From Arion vulgaris (lineage: Eukaryota; Mollusca; Gastropoda; Stylommatophora; Arionidae), in NCBI GenBank assembly GCA_020796225.1, contig CM036754.1:18552867-18616866 (forward strand): DNA of 64,000 nt, in the 5' to 3' direction. This document shows, one piece after another, positions 32,501 to 37,090 of this stretch (within the stretch, counting starts at the first letter, position 1; every line of letters begins with the position of its first letter). The notes beneath the pieces were generated by a model that made no database searches, was not told the origin of the DNA, and saw only the letters and a program-made list of their open reading frames with translations. Both the position numbers and the translations under genes were made by a program.

Positions 32501-33582
32501 GTTCATCTTGCAGGATTAGAACTCTCATCAATTCATTACTCTTTTGTTCAATTTCTCAACTTCACCACAATTTAAACTTGACTAGTTGAAATGAATGACG
32601 AACGTTTTACGTCCCATTAAATTCTACTTTATTCCCGCACGAAGTGTGTTATGAAGTAAACATGTGACGTAATCGCCAACTGACCTGTTCATGGCCTATT
32701 CGATTTTTAGATTTTATAGAGTATACGACATAAATTACTTGATGAACATCCCTACATTGAATAGCTCTGTATGGCAGCAGTGTAGTGCAGATTGTTACTG
32801 TTTCATGGAGAACGACTAAAATAGTAACGCACAAATTGCAAACATTCATCAACTGGTGTCTGCGCAGAATAGAGGGACTGCGATGGTACGATAGGGTCAC
32901 ACATTATGAACTTCTGGAGAGAACAAGATAGATTCGAGTGGACCAAGAGGTTTAATAAAAATGCTATCGCTTGATATGACACACTTTGAGAAAACCAGAG
33001 GGGAAATCACAAGAAGCGTCCTTTCCTAGAACCCACAGAGACAGCGAAAGAATAGGAGGCCTAGAAATACATGGAGACGAGATTTGGAGGCAGAGATCAA
33101 CAATATAAAGAAGAGCTGGAGGGAGCTGCAGAATATAGCTAGAGATAGCAAGACTTGGCATGAGTTGGTTGAGGGTCTATTCTCCAATCCAGGTTAAAAA
33201 GGCAGAGAGAGATGGAGAGAGAGAGAAAGAGAGAGATTGATTTTGGATATGGTAAGTTGATTACTTAACCTATTTCCTTTCGTGACCTAGTTATGTATCT
33301 TATTAGTACGTACATATAAGTTGAACAGCAATTTTTAAAAGTAGCCTTATTTGGAAAGAAAAATTTCCACTCATTAATCACACAATTAGTAAACAATGCG
33401 TTATTGCAAAACAATATTACGTGAGTCAAATATAGTGGGCTGGTAAGAGTCACAGATGCCTTCCATCGGTTGGTACCTTCTGTCACAGTTACACAATCTG
33501 TATGGTGAAAAGTGGCCGCAATCCTTGCTTCAGCAAAATGGCCATAGCCAAATATACAGACAGTCAATATAAGCTGTAACAT
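16874..33582 (-). CDS. PL14-family polysaccharide (alginate-type) lyase, six coding exons, 390 aa
   Basis: Joined exons 33582-33421, 30919-30712, 28900-28712, 26967-26775, 22741-22600 and 17152-16874 give one uninterrupted frame, with GT-AG at all five introns and matching phases (0, 1, 1, 2, 0). Residues 1-19 are a signal peptide with an AEA cleavage site. Residues 20-123 have no domain I recognise. Residues about 124-384 match PL14 alginate lyases of molluscs. Lys222, Ser249, Arg251, Tyr263 and Tyr265 have exactly the spacing I recall for the active site of Aplysia AkAly30 (99/126/128/140/142), and Cys238/Cys247 fit its disulfide. [10 protein letters not shown] (354-363) is another family hallmark. 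Expected role: secreted endolytic beta-elimination of alginate or related uronate polymers in the gut. Substrate is inferred. Exon 1 is the least certain piece. Confidence 0.87.
17168..17458. other. Intron 5 segment, mostly unassigned
   Basis: Contains a short minus-strand LINE-like remnant around 17360-17450 (TGTATCCCCTTCAGTG, also at 17889). Confidence 0.45.
17459..17543. repeat. (TA)n microsatellite
   Basis: About 42 uninterrupted TA dinucleotides inside intron 5 of the PL14 gene. Confidence 0.98.
17580..18470 (+). mobile_element. LINE-D fragment, internally duplicated
   Basis: Plus copy of the element at 15885-16250: [18 protein letters not shown] coding near 18215-18260, [17 protein letters not shown], and CHSKILVNW near the end. 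The segment with CCAACATTGAAGTACTGCAA occurs three times (17599, 17693, 18062), so the upstream part is duplicated. Many stops. Confidence 0.75.
18475..19120 (-). mobile_element. LINE-I RNase H region, decayed
   Basis: Aligns block by block with 47385-48120 (also minus): GTGCTCAGTCTC, GATTAAACAC, TTTTAGTGTCCTCA, CCGCAAACACCC (the end of RNase H, HVGVRGN in the intact frame) and CAGTAAACGGAGTCC. Coding is badly interrupted. Confidence 0.65.
19121..19180 (-). mobile_element. LINE-D tail fragment
   Basis: TTGACCTGACCGTCTGTAAA and GACGAAAAGGGCCATA on plus reproduce the LINE-D 3' terminus (plus-oriented here) with a TA-rich end. Confidence 0.5.
19185..19372 (+). mobile_element. SINE, family S3
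   Basis: Intact-looking copy: GTAGCGCGTTGGACTGCGGG head, GCGGGTTCAATTCC (B box near 19237), ACCGAACCGAAGGTTACG body, A-rich end. Pairs with 2312-2503 (-). Confidence 0.85.
19590..19930 (-). mobile_element. Repeat with (CATAA)n end and conserved coding-like 3' part
   Basis: The minus frame of 108 codons ends ...MCYDVDRIT just before CATAACATAACATAAT. A second copy (34690-34872) ends ...CAMTSIA before the same tail. Shared blocks: ACACTGTCTGGCATGTCC and GCGATCGACGTCATAGCACA on plus. It looks like the 3' end of a LINE, but no RT is present to prove it. Confidence 0.55.
19945..20137 (+). mobile_element. S6 repeat
   Basis: Contains a hairpin AAGTGA/TCACTT (20013-20030), then TTGATAAAGGCC and AGAAACGTTG, and ACTACAGTACTTTG. 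Here the internal stem is lost (GATA instead of GGTC). Confidence 0.65.
20150..20330 (-). mobile_element. SINE family S8, 3' half
   Basis: Tail GATTTATTGATTGATT at 20160-20185, then a diverged body with ATAATTGCACTTTGC and TTACACAGGAATATATCAG. A short (TA)n tract at 20138-20158 precedes it. Confidence 0.65.
20365..20460. repeat. (TG)n-rich microsatellite
   Basis: Imperfect TGTG/TATG repeats in intron 5. Confidence 0.9.
20505..20541. repeat. (GA)n microsatellite
   Basis: About 18 GA dinucleotides. Confidence 0.97.
20560..21199. other. Unassigned AT-rich intron sequence with a 35-bp duplication
   Basis: ATACTGTCGTTACYGCATG-type unit repeated at about 21132-21166 and 21167-21198. Nothing else seen. 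Confidence 0.5.
21200..21400 (-). mobile_element. SINE, family S4
   Basis: Minus copy: GAGTCTGACCGAATGGATTA head near 21388, GTTCAATCCACGG (B-box-like) near 21335, and AACCTGAACAAGTTCGCGGC near 21270. Confidence 0.75.
21540..21672 (+). mobile_element. LINE-E 3' end
   Basis: GGAAACCTGACAGACCTGAA and CTGACTGCCCA match 31735-31775. Ends at a GCTGAAGAAAAG tail. Confidence 0.65.
21673..22069. other. Unassigned intron sequence
   Basis: No supported feature. Confidence 0.45.
22070..22372 (-). mobile_element. LINE-C 3' fragment
   Basis: Plus-strand words CAGTCCTTCGAAATTTCTC, TGCCTCCTTCCATAATGG and GTTGAGTTCTTTCTGGATAA match 11600-11900 and 27085-27395. Confidence 0.75.
22426..22589 (-). mobile_element. 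hAT-like MITE with perfect 8-bp target-site duplication
   Basis: 164 bp, termini CAGTGACGGCTCGT and (inverse) CAGTGGCGGCTCGT, 13 of 14 matching. ATCAATTT at 22418-22425 is repeated exactly at 22590-22597. The right duplication is bases +3 to +10 of PL14 intron 5 (donor GTAAATTGAT), so the element inserted next to the splice site without destroying it. Same family as 10052-10218. Confidence 0.9.
22600..22741 (-). CDS. PL14 gene exon 5: catalytic Arg/Tyr region
   Basis: Acceptor AATTTTCAG, donor GTAAATTGAT. Completes Arg251, then [19 protein letters not shown] with Tyr263 and Tyr265, ending at [10 protein letters not shown]. The donor lies 10 bases from a MITE (22426-22589). Confidence 0.92.
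22829..23032. repeat. Three tandem copies of a unit of about 66 bp
   Basis: GTCATAGTTGACACATATAG begins each unit (about 22836, 22900 and 22966), followed by TTCTCATTGCT and GTCTGATGCAC. In intron 4 of the PL14 gene. Confidence 0.85.
23175..23310 (+). mobile_element. SINE family S8, 3' half
   Basis: GCCGGTGCTACGAAGTTTAT, TCTTCCTGTGCAAGAAAGAC and a TATCAATCAATG tail. Confidence 0.7.
23460..23915 (+). mobile_element. LINE-F: RTE-like 3' fragment
   Basis: Broken frames with [29 protein letters not shown] and TTCGGACATGTGATGAGG (FGHV-like). Ends CTGATGATGATGAT at 23907. Same family as 27560-28130. Confidence 0.75.
24171..24407 (+). other. Unidentified 78-codon frame
   Basis: Begins [20 protein letters not shown] and ends ...[11 protein letters not shown]. 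Polar and coding-like in composition, but no domain, no splice support and no second copy here. It could be an ORF1 or gag-like remnant inside intron 4. I do not call it a gene. Confidence 0.25.
24408..24599. other. Unassigned intron sequence
   Basis: A short (CATCAT)n-like tract near 24500; nothing else. Confidence 0.4.
24600..24870 (+). mobile_element. LINE-I 3' end
   Basis: GATAAAGCTGGCATTCTGGA, GATTGCAAGAGCTTTGATTG, CATCGAACTGGGACGG and GCACCTATGGACATTTCC match 63650-63910. Confidence 0.7.
24940..25345. repeat. 33-bp minisatellite, about 12 units
   Basis: The unit contains GTTCCTCCAGCTCTCACAAT and GTGCTCTAATATC, with a late variant TAATACTG. Frames stay open because 33 is a multiple of 3. 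Not coding. Confidence 0.95.
25346..25839. other. Unassigned AT-rich intron sequence
   Basis: No feature supported. Confidence 0.45.
25840..26318 (+). mobile_element. LINE-B 3' fragment with (GAAA)n tail
   Basis: [20 protein letters not shown] and CLRRMLV blocks, then [14 protein letters not shown] and [18 protein letters not shown] in frame at 26086-26274. The tail GAAAGAAAGAAAGAAAG is at about 26300-26316. Best-preserved LINE-B C terminus in the window. Confidence 0.8.
26470..26690 (-). mobile_element. SINE, family S4
   Basis: Minus copy with the B-box region decayed (GTCAATTCCCGC). GCTAGTGAAGTCACCGCGAA on plus matches 21245-21270. Confidence 0.65.
26775..26967 (-). CDS. PL14 gene exon 4: catalytic Lys region
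   Basis: Acceptor CCTGAAG, donor GTAATA. Encodes residues 187-250: TYDIFFENF, then GKIPGLFGG with Lys222, and GC...NCYS with Cys238, Cys247 and Ser249. Phase 2 end splits the Arg251 codon. Confidence 0.9.
27045..27395 (-). mobile_element. LINE-C 3' fragment with GATGAT tract
   Basis: Starts with ATCATCATCATCATCAAATA on plus, then CAGTCCTTCGGAATTTATC, GATGCCTCCTTCC and TGAGTTCTTTCTAGATAGAT, as in other LINE-C copies. In intron 3 of the PL14 gene. Confidence 0.8.
27396..27545 (+). mobile_element. SINE-like repeat S9
   Basis: GTAAGTTGAATCCTACACTC and CGACGTTCCACATGTGAGGA resemble, in inverse, 28300-28420. Possible decayed tRNA head. Confidence 0.45.
27560..28130 (+). mobile_element. LINE-F: RTE-like 3' fragment
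   Basis: PILTYGC at about 27590, a second ACCATACGGATGGGAATCATG at 27709 (the same coding site twice, so rearranged), then FYRRIMKI-like coding and ACAGAGATTTGTGGAGAGCA. Ends CTTGATGATGATGATGG. Confidence 0.7.
28235..28460 (-). mobile_element. SINE-like repeat S9
   Basis: Minus strand reads GGTTGTGATTTCAACCCC (B-box-like) followed by ACTCAACGTTCCACACGTG, paralleling 27445-27480. Confidence 0.45.
28461..28711. other. Unassigned intron 3 sequence next to exon 3
   Basis: AT-rich; nothing seen. Confidence 0.45.
28712..28900 (-). CDS. PL14 gene exon 3: start of lyase domain
   Basis: Acceptor TTGTTTTCAG, donor GTATTG. Encodes [13 protein letters not shown] and [16 protein letters not shown], the beginning of the PL14 jelly-roll domain (residues 124-186). 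Confidence 0.88.
29040..29125 (-). mobile_element. S5-variant fragment
   Basis: ACTTTTTGTGATATGGGGTT and GCCGAGAACATGAGTACATT match the 3870-3960 variant. Confidence 0.55.
29126..29400 (-). mobile_element. S5 SINE-like repeat
   Basis: (GAA)n tail end at 29126, then CGAACGATCCATATGG, GCCAGTTATGTGCCTGC, TTTTTATTTACTAGGCTAGC and GCAACACACGGGTGACAG. Near full length. Confidence 0.75.
29600..30128. repeat. 26-bp minisatellite, about 20 units
   Basis: The unit contains GAATAAAACATTCAGAACC and AGCTACT. The first six units are diverged (TTTCGGAATCATC, TCGGAGAAATC), the later ones almost identical. In intron 2 of the PL14 gene. Confidence 0.95.
30255..30445 (-). mobile_element. S6 repeat, best-preserved copy
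   Basis: Minus strand: hairpin GAAGTGAA/TTCACTTC (30371-30390), then TTGATAAAGGCC, TTGC, GGTCGAAACG and ACTACAGTACTTTGTG. The 4-bp stem GGCC/GGTC can form. Confidence 0.7.
30528..30656. repeat. Imperfect tandem TCTACACTTATG repeat
   Basis: About nine TGTCTACACTTATG / TGTCTACAGATATTAG units, 55 bp downstream of the exon 2 donor on the transcribed strand. Confidence 0.85.
30712..30919 (-). CDS. PL14 gene exon 2: N-terminal segment
   Basis: Open for 208 nt between acceptor TTAACAG and donor GTAAAT. Encodes residues 55-123 plus one base, including [18 protein letters not shown] and [13 protein letters not shown]. The pattern is beta-strand-like. Cys30 (exon 1) and Cys84 could pair. No stop in the chosen frame. 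Confidence 0.8.
31005..31140 (-). mobile_element. SINE family S8, 3' half
   Basis: Tail AATTGATTGATTGATAGG at 31001-31020, then CATGTGTGCTCCGATCTC and ACGAACTCCGTAGCACCGG. Confidence 0.8.
31230..31470 (+). mobile_element. SINE, family S1
   Basis: Head ATGTCCCTGTAGCGCAGTTT with GGGTACGAATCC (B-box-like), body GCTGGAGCTACGGAGTTC and CCAGCCATATAGAATAGC. In intron 1 of the PL14 gene. Confidence 0.75.
31475..31840 (+). mobile_element. LINE-E C-terminal zinc-knuckle region and 3' end
   Basis: Frame 31497-31724 contains [11 protein letters not shown], then C-x-C (residues 60-62 region), and [12 protein letters not shown], the Cys/His-rich C terminus found in several LINE clades. The 3' end is a (GAA)n tract at 31815-31835. 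Truncated at the 5' side. Related: 21540 and 56815. Confidence 0.75.
31841..32104. other. Unassigned intron 1 sequence
   Basis: GTGATCTATC occurs twice (about 31915 and 31990). Nothing more. Confidence 0.45.
32105..32448. repeat. 68-bp minisatellite, five near-identical units
   Basis: Each unit carries CAAATTTGTATTGTTCTGAA, CTCCATAAGTCAATGAATC and TATTATTATTATAGTCT. Units differ at only a few bases, so the expansion is recent. Confidence 0.95.
32655..33238 (+). mobile_element. LINE-G C-terminal fragment with (GA)n tail
   Basis: Decayed coding with [46 protein letters not shown] and [14 protein letters not shown], then an AGAGAGAGAAAGAGAGAG tail. A RWYDRV...TWHELV C terminus is common in animal LINEs, as I recall. 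Confidence 0.7.
33421..33582 (-). CDS. PL14 gene exon 1: signal peptide and start of N-terminal segment
   Basis: ATG at 33582-33580 opens [19 protein letters not shown], a good secretion signal. A stop lies upstream in frame at about 33666. The ATG has G at -3. The donor CAC|GTAATA after codon 54 is weak at -1, but it is phase 0 and matches exon 2. Residues [14 protein letters not shown] follow the signal. An upstream non-coding exon cannot be excluded. Confidence 0.68.
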
Positions 33583-33710
33583 CACAACAGTCTGTCTGTG
33601 GATAAGCAAAGGAAGTTGACATAGTAAACAATGTGAAATGGTTATTTCATATAATGGTAAAGCTTAATTGTGATTGAGTTGATTGAGTTGATTGAGATGG
33701 GCGGTGAATG

Positions 33711-33720
33711 TTTTTATATA
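33711..33720 (-). promoter_or_regulatory. Candidate TATA box of the PL14 gene
   Basis: TATATAAAAA on the minus strand, 129 bases before the ATG. Start of transcription would fall near 33685, leaving a 5' UTR of about 100 nt. Inferred from position only. Confidence 0.45.
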
Positions 33721-33724
33721 AGCC

Positions 33725-33985
33725 AGATTGGAGCTACGGAATGTCACGGCATGTGCTTACTAGAGTGCAGAATGTTATCAACTTTTCTATTGGCGACTAT
33801 CCCTCTTGAACATGACAACAAACCACTATAAGACAATATATATATATATGAACACTTGTTGTAAAGTAGCTATTAATTTATATTTAACTTGAGTAAAAAC
33901 AAGAGAATTTATTATTTTGTTCAAACAATGGTTATTTTTTTACGCCGATTTAAGGATATGATTTTATTGTTATTGTTGTTACCTA
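33725..33985. other. Upstream flank of the PL14 gene
   Basis: AT-rich with a short (TA)n at 33838. No further signal recognised. Confidence 0.4.
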
Positions 33986-34415
33986 TTTCCATTGGCAACA
34001 TAAGGTTGTGAGACATGGACCATTGATAAAGCAGAGGAGATTATTAATGCCTTTGAATGCAAACGCTACAGAAGTGTACTAAGAATATCATGGACAGAGA
34101 AAAGAACAAATTCTTTTTTTCTGCAATAGCTTGATATTATAGAGAGTTGGCTATTAAAAAGCAAAACATCAAGGAAAATTAAATATGTTGGACACATAAA
34201 ACGACATGAGCGTCTAGAGACGATAATTTTGGAGGGAATGGTGCCTGGAAGAAGAATGAGAGGACGATCTAGAAGATGATGGGTGCAGGATGTCATTGAC
34301 GATCGGAGAATCATTGCTGCTGACTCCTGTCAACCTGTACAGAACAGAGTTTATTTCAGGACTGATGTCATGGGAGCTAAGTTCCGGAAGGGACAAGCTA
34401 CTTGATGATGATCGT
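33986..34415 (+). mobile_element. LINE-C-like 3' fragment
   Basis: GCETWTIDKAEEIINAFECK-like coding, RISWTEKRTNS, YVGHIKRHERLE and GRRMRGRSRR. Ends CTTGATGATGATCG. Confidence 0.75.
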
Positions 34416-34689
34416 TATTGATATAAGTAACTTAAAAAATTGGTAGTTCTGCAAGTAGTCGAGGAACAACAACAGTTGGGATTAAATGGAAACACTAGGA
34501 ATCGCAACAAATAATAAGTTAACGAATGAGAAAATGAGAATAGCGATGCAAGAATGAATAGAATAAATGCTACCGAACACTAAATCGATGGTAATACTGA
34601 TGATGACAAGAATTACCACTATTACGTTAATTAAACGATAACGGTAACAATTATGGTTAACATGTCAGTAATGAGGATCATATTAGTTA
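34416..34689. other. Unassigned spacer
   Basis: No supported feature. Confidence 0.45.
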
Positions 34690-34872
34690 TGTCATGTTTT
34701 ATTATGTTATGCGATCGACGTCATAGCACATTGGGCATTCCCATTCGTGCCCTGTCCTCCGCTGCAGCAGCCATCCCAAGTCCATTTGCTCACCGTACCT
34801 ATGAGAAGCTGATTACTATATCTTCTCTCTACCACGAATACGACACTGTCTGGCATGTCCAAACTAATATGG
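34690..34872 (-). mobile_element. Repeat with (CATAA)-type end, second copy
   Basis: GCGATCGACGTCATAGCACA and ACACTGTCTGGCATGTCC on plus are shared with 19600-19760. The minus frame ends just before the tail, as in the first copy. Confidence 0.6.
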
Positions 34873-34879
34873 ATCATAG

Positions 34880-35128
34880 TAGTGGTAACGATGGGAAAAT
34901 TAGATAGTTTGGTCACATTAAGCAACACGATGGCCTGGAAAGAACAATATTAGAGGGCAGGGTCCCAGGACGCAGAAGCAGACCAAGAAGAAGATGGCTA
35001 CAAAATATTAAAGAAACCATGAATATGACCATCGACGAAGTGGGTGAACTGGCTACAGACAGAGTGAATGTAAGATGTGCTGCAAAGAGTGCAACGTCCT
35101 ATAAAGGATACGCACCTTGATGATGATG
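34880..35128 (+). mobile_element. LINE-J 3' end
   Basis: FGHIKQHDGLERTILEGRVP-type coding, then RSRPRRRWLQNIKETMNMTI and ends CTTGATGATGATGAG. Matches 59895-60110 (+) and 55228-55450 (-). Confidence 0.8.
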
Positions 35129-35454
35129 AGGGATAATGAAAATGACAATGATAATAGTTATTGGAAAATGTTTCATCGACCCTGAAGAAATCTCATAATT
35201 CGGTTAAGGTTAATACCAATTCGTCAACAAACTATACTCACCTGTAAGGTAAGATCTACAGATAAACAGGTGAGAAAGTCTCAATCCTTTCTTGCAGAGT
35301 AAGAGATAAGAAGATTGTAGTCCGCTTATATTGAGACTGTTTGTTCACTTCTATCAACCAAATGTTCACTTAATTTTTTATCTCGTGAACTAATTGTCAT
35401 GATTCAGATAAGCATAGTTCACAATTTCTTTCTTGTTATAGAAAATCAAAAACT
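35129..35454. other. Unassigned spacer
   Basis: AT-rich, no feature supported. Confidence 0.45.
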
Positions 35455-35600
35455 TACACTTGTCTTGTCTTATCCACATGTGCCGTGAAGCGTCGTGGGA
35501 AGTTTCAGTTGTCTATCATGTATCAGGTGTGTTGCTTCTGTAGTTGTTAGTCTTTGATGTCGCGAGATATCTGTAATATTATCTATCCATCTCAATCGAG
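35455..35600 (-). mobile_element. LINE-A 3' end (first part, split by an S8 SINE)
   Basis: CTTATCCACATGTGCCGTGA and AGCGTCGTGGGAAG are the inverse of the LINE-A end at 1710-1745. A TTGTCTTGTC tail replaces (AAGAT)n. Confidence 0.75.
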
Positions 35601-36045
35601 GGGTCGCTGTGGGATAGAGGTTAGGTACTCGTCTCTCGTGTCAAAGGTACCAGGTTCGCTCCCTCGTGGAGCCATCTGGATATTTTTCCCGAGATAACTG
35701 ATCTCAGTGTAGGTGAGATCGAGTTCCCAGTCCTATCGGAGACAGACAATAAAACATAGGTCCCATGTTCAATGTGAAGACGTAAAAGAACCATTGACAG
35801 TTCAAAATCGAGAAGAGCAGGCTGGAAAACCACTGATCAGGCAAAATTCATTAGAAAAAAGGTTAAAAATAAGATTCCTACAAAAATTATATTCACCATC
35901 TTCACAATTACATCGGGTTCCTCGCCGGTACTATGGAGTTTCTGCACTGCAGCTGGGATCTTCCTGTGTAAGAAAGATATCAGAGCACACATGGTTAAAC
36001 ACCGAAGTGCATTGCTGATGGTCCTATCAATCAATCAATCTATCG
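35601..36045 (+). mobile_element. Full-length SINE, family S8
   Basis: The only copy here with both ends: head GTCGCTGTGGGATAGAGG, AGGTTCGCTCC (decayed B box near 35655), then GTACTATGGAGTTTCTGCAC, CTTCCTGTGTAAGAAAGATA and tail CTATCAATCAATCAATC. It interrupts LINE-A, so it is younger than that copy. Confidence 0.8.
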
Positions 36046-36260
36046 GATTCTTGATCTTCCTCAGGCTCTGCTTCCTGGTTACCGGTTGTTATAGGCGCAA
36101 GATGATAGTATATCTGGTTTCATTCTCATTAGGTGACCGAACCATTTTATTTGCTGCCTTTTAATATGTTGAATGCATGCTGTGATTCCAACAATATTTC
36201 TAATGTTCTCATTTTCTCAGTCTATCCCGTCTTCTAACATTGGCGACTTTTCTTAAACAG
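36046..36260 (-). mobile_element. LINE-A 3' region (second part, beyond S8)
   Basis: The minus strand reads NVRRRDR-like, [20 protein letters not shown] and MRMKPDIL, continuing into the part at 35455-35600. Confidence 0.75.
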
Positions 36261-36284
36261 TTCATTTCACTTACACATTTTCTT

Positions 36285-36484
36285 CTTTTTATCGTTACAC
36301 TACTACTGTGTTGTTGTCCAGTGTCGTGACTTTCTGTTGTTACACTACTACTGCGTTGTTGCCCAGTGTCGTGACTTTCTGTTGTTACACTACTACTGTG
36401 TTGTTGCCGAGTGTCGTGACTTTCTGTTGTTACACTACTACTGTGTTGTTGACCAGTGTTGTGACTTTCTGTTGTTTTCTTGCG
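36285..36484. repeat. 45-bp minisatellite, four units, built from a LINE-H 3' terminus
   Basis: Each unit contains TGTTGTTGCCCAGTGTCGTG and ACTTTCTGTTGTTACACTAC. The inverse, CACGACACTGGGCAACAAC, is the LINE-H 3' end (47217-47240, 58335-58360). LINE-H coding follows directly at 36485. Confidence 0.9.
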
Positions 36485-36740
36485 TTGTTCTGGTGGTGAT
36501 TGTTATTTTTGCTATTTGACAGGATTCTGCTATGCCATCTAATCATATTTTTCGTTGTCTTCCTCTAGCCTTCTTCCCTGATGTTCTGTTGTAGAAGACT
36601 ATGTATACTGTGGAGTTTGGATGCATTCTTATTAAGTGACCAAACCACTTCATTCTTTGTTTCTCAATGTAATTCAAGCAAGGTTTTGTGTCAACTTTCT
36701 TTCTTATACAGATGTTGGTGACTGTCTTATCTGGTGTTGA
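36485..36740 (-). mobile_element. LINE-H C-terminal fragment
   Basis: The minus strand gives LNYIEKQRMKWFGHLIRMHP and YNRTSGKKARGRQRKI-like coding. Same family as 39440-43760 and 58045-58385. Confidence 0.75.
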
Positions 36741-37090
36741 CTTACGTATCGTTCGTCTCCTGTGGTAAGATTAGGAACTCGGTCAAACCACAGCCAACTC
36801 TAAATAAATAGGATTGACAACTGACCGGGAACCCCTGACCTAGATTCGGTTGGGGGTGGAATTTATGTATGTTTGATACAACAATTGAAGCTTTTATTTT
36901 ACAATTTTCCTCGCCTCGCCTCCCTGCCGCCTCGCTCTCCCCTGCCTCCCTCGCCCACCTCCACTGCCGCCCTTCTCCCATGTCGCCCTCGCCCGCCTTA
37001 CCTGCCGCCCTCGCCCGCCTCCCAGGAAGCATAGGGGTGGAATTTATGTATGTTTGATAAAACACTACAAGCTTTTATTTAACAATTTTC
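36741..37090. repeat. GC-rich segment flanked by a direct repeat of about 70 bp
   Basis: GGGGTGGAATTTATGTATG begins a segment at 36853 that recurs at 37034 (through TTTTATTTAACAATTTTCC). Between them is a CTCGCCCGCCT-rich stretch. The second repeat leads straight into the 37.1-kb minisatellite. Confidence 0.75.

Noticed and set aside
36742..37065. 107-codon minus frame, Gly/Arg/Ala-rich
   Set aside because: Translation of the GC-rich patch beside the minisatellite, no homology or splice context.
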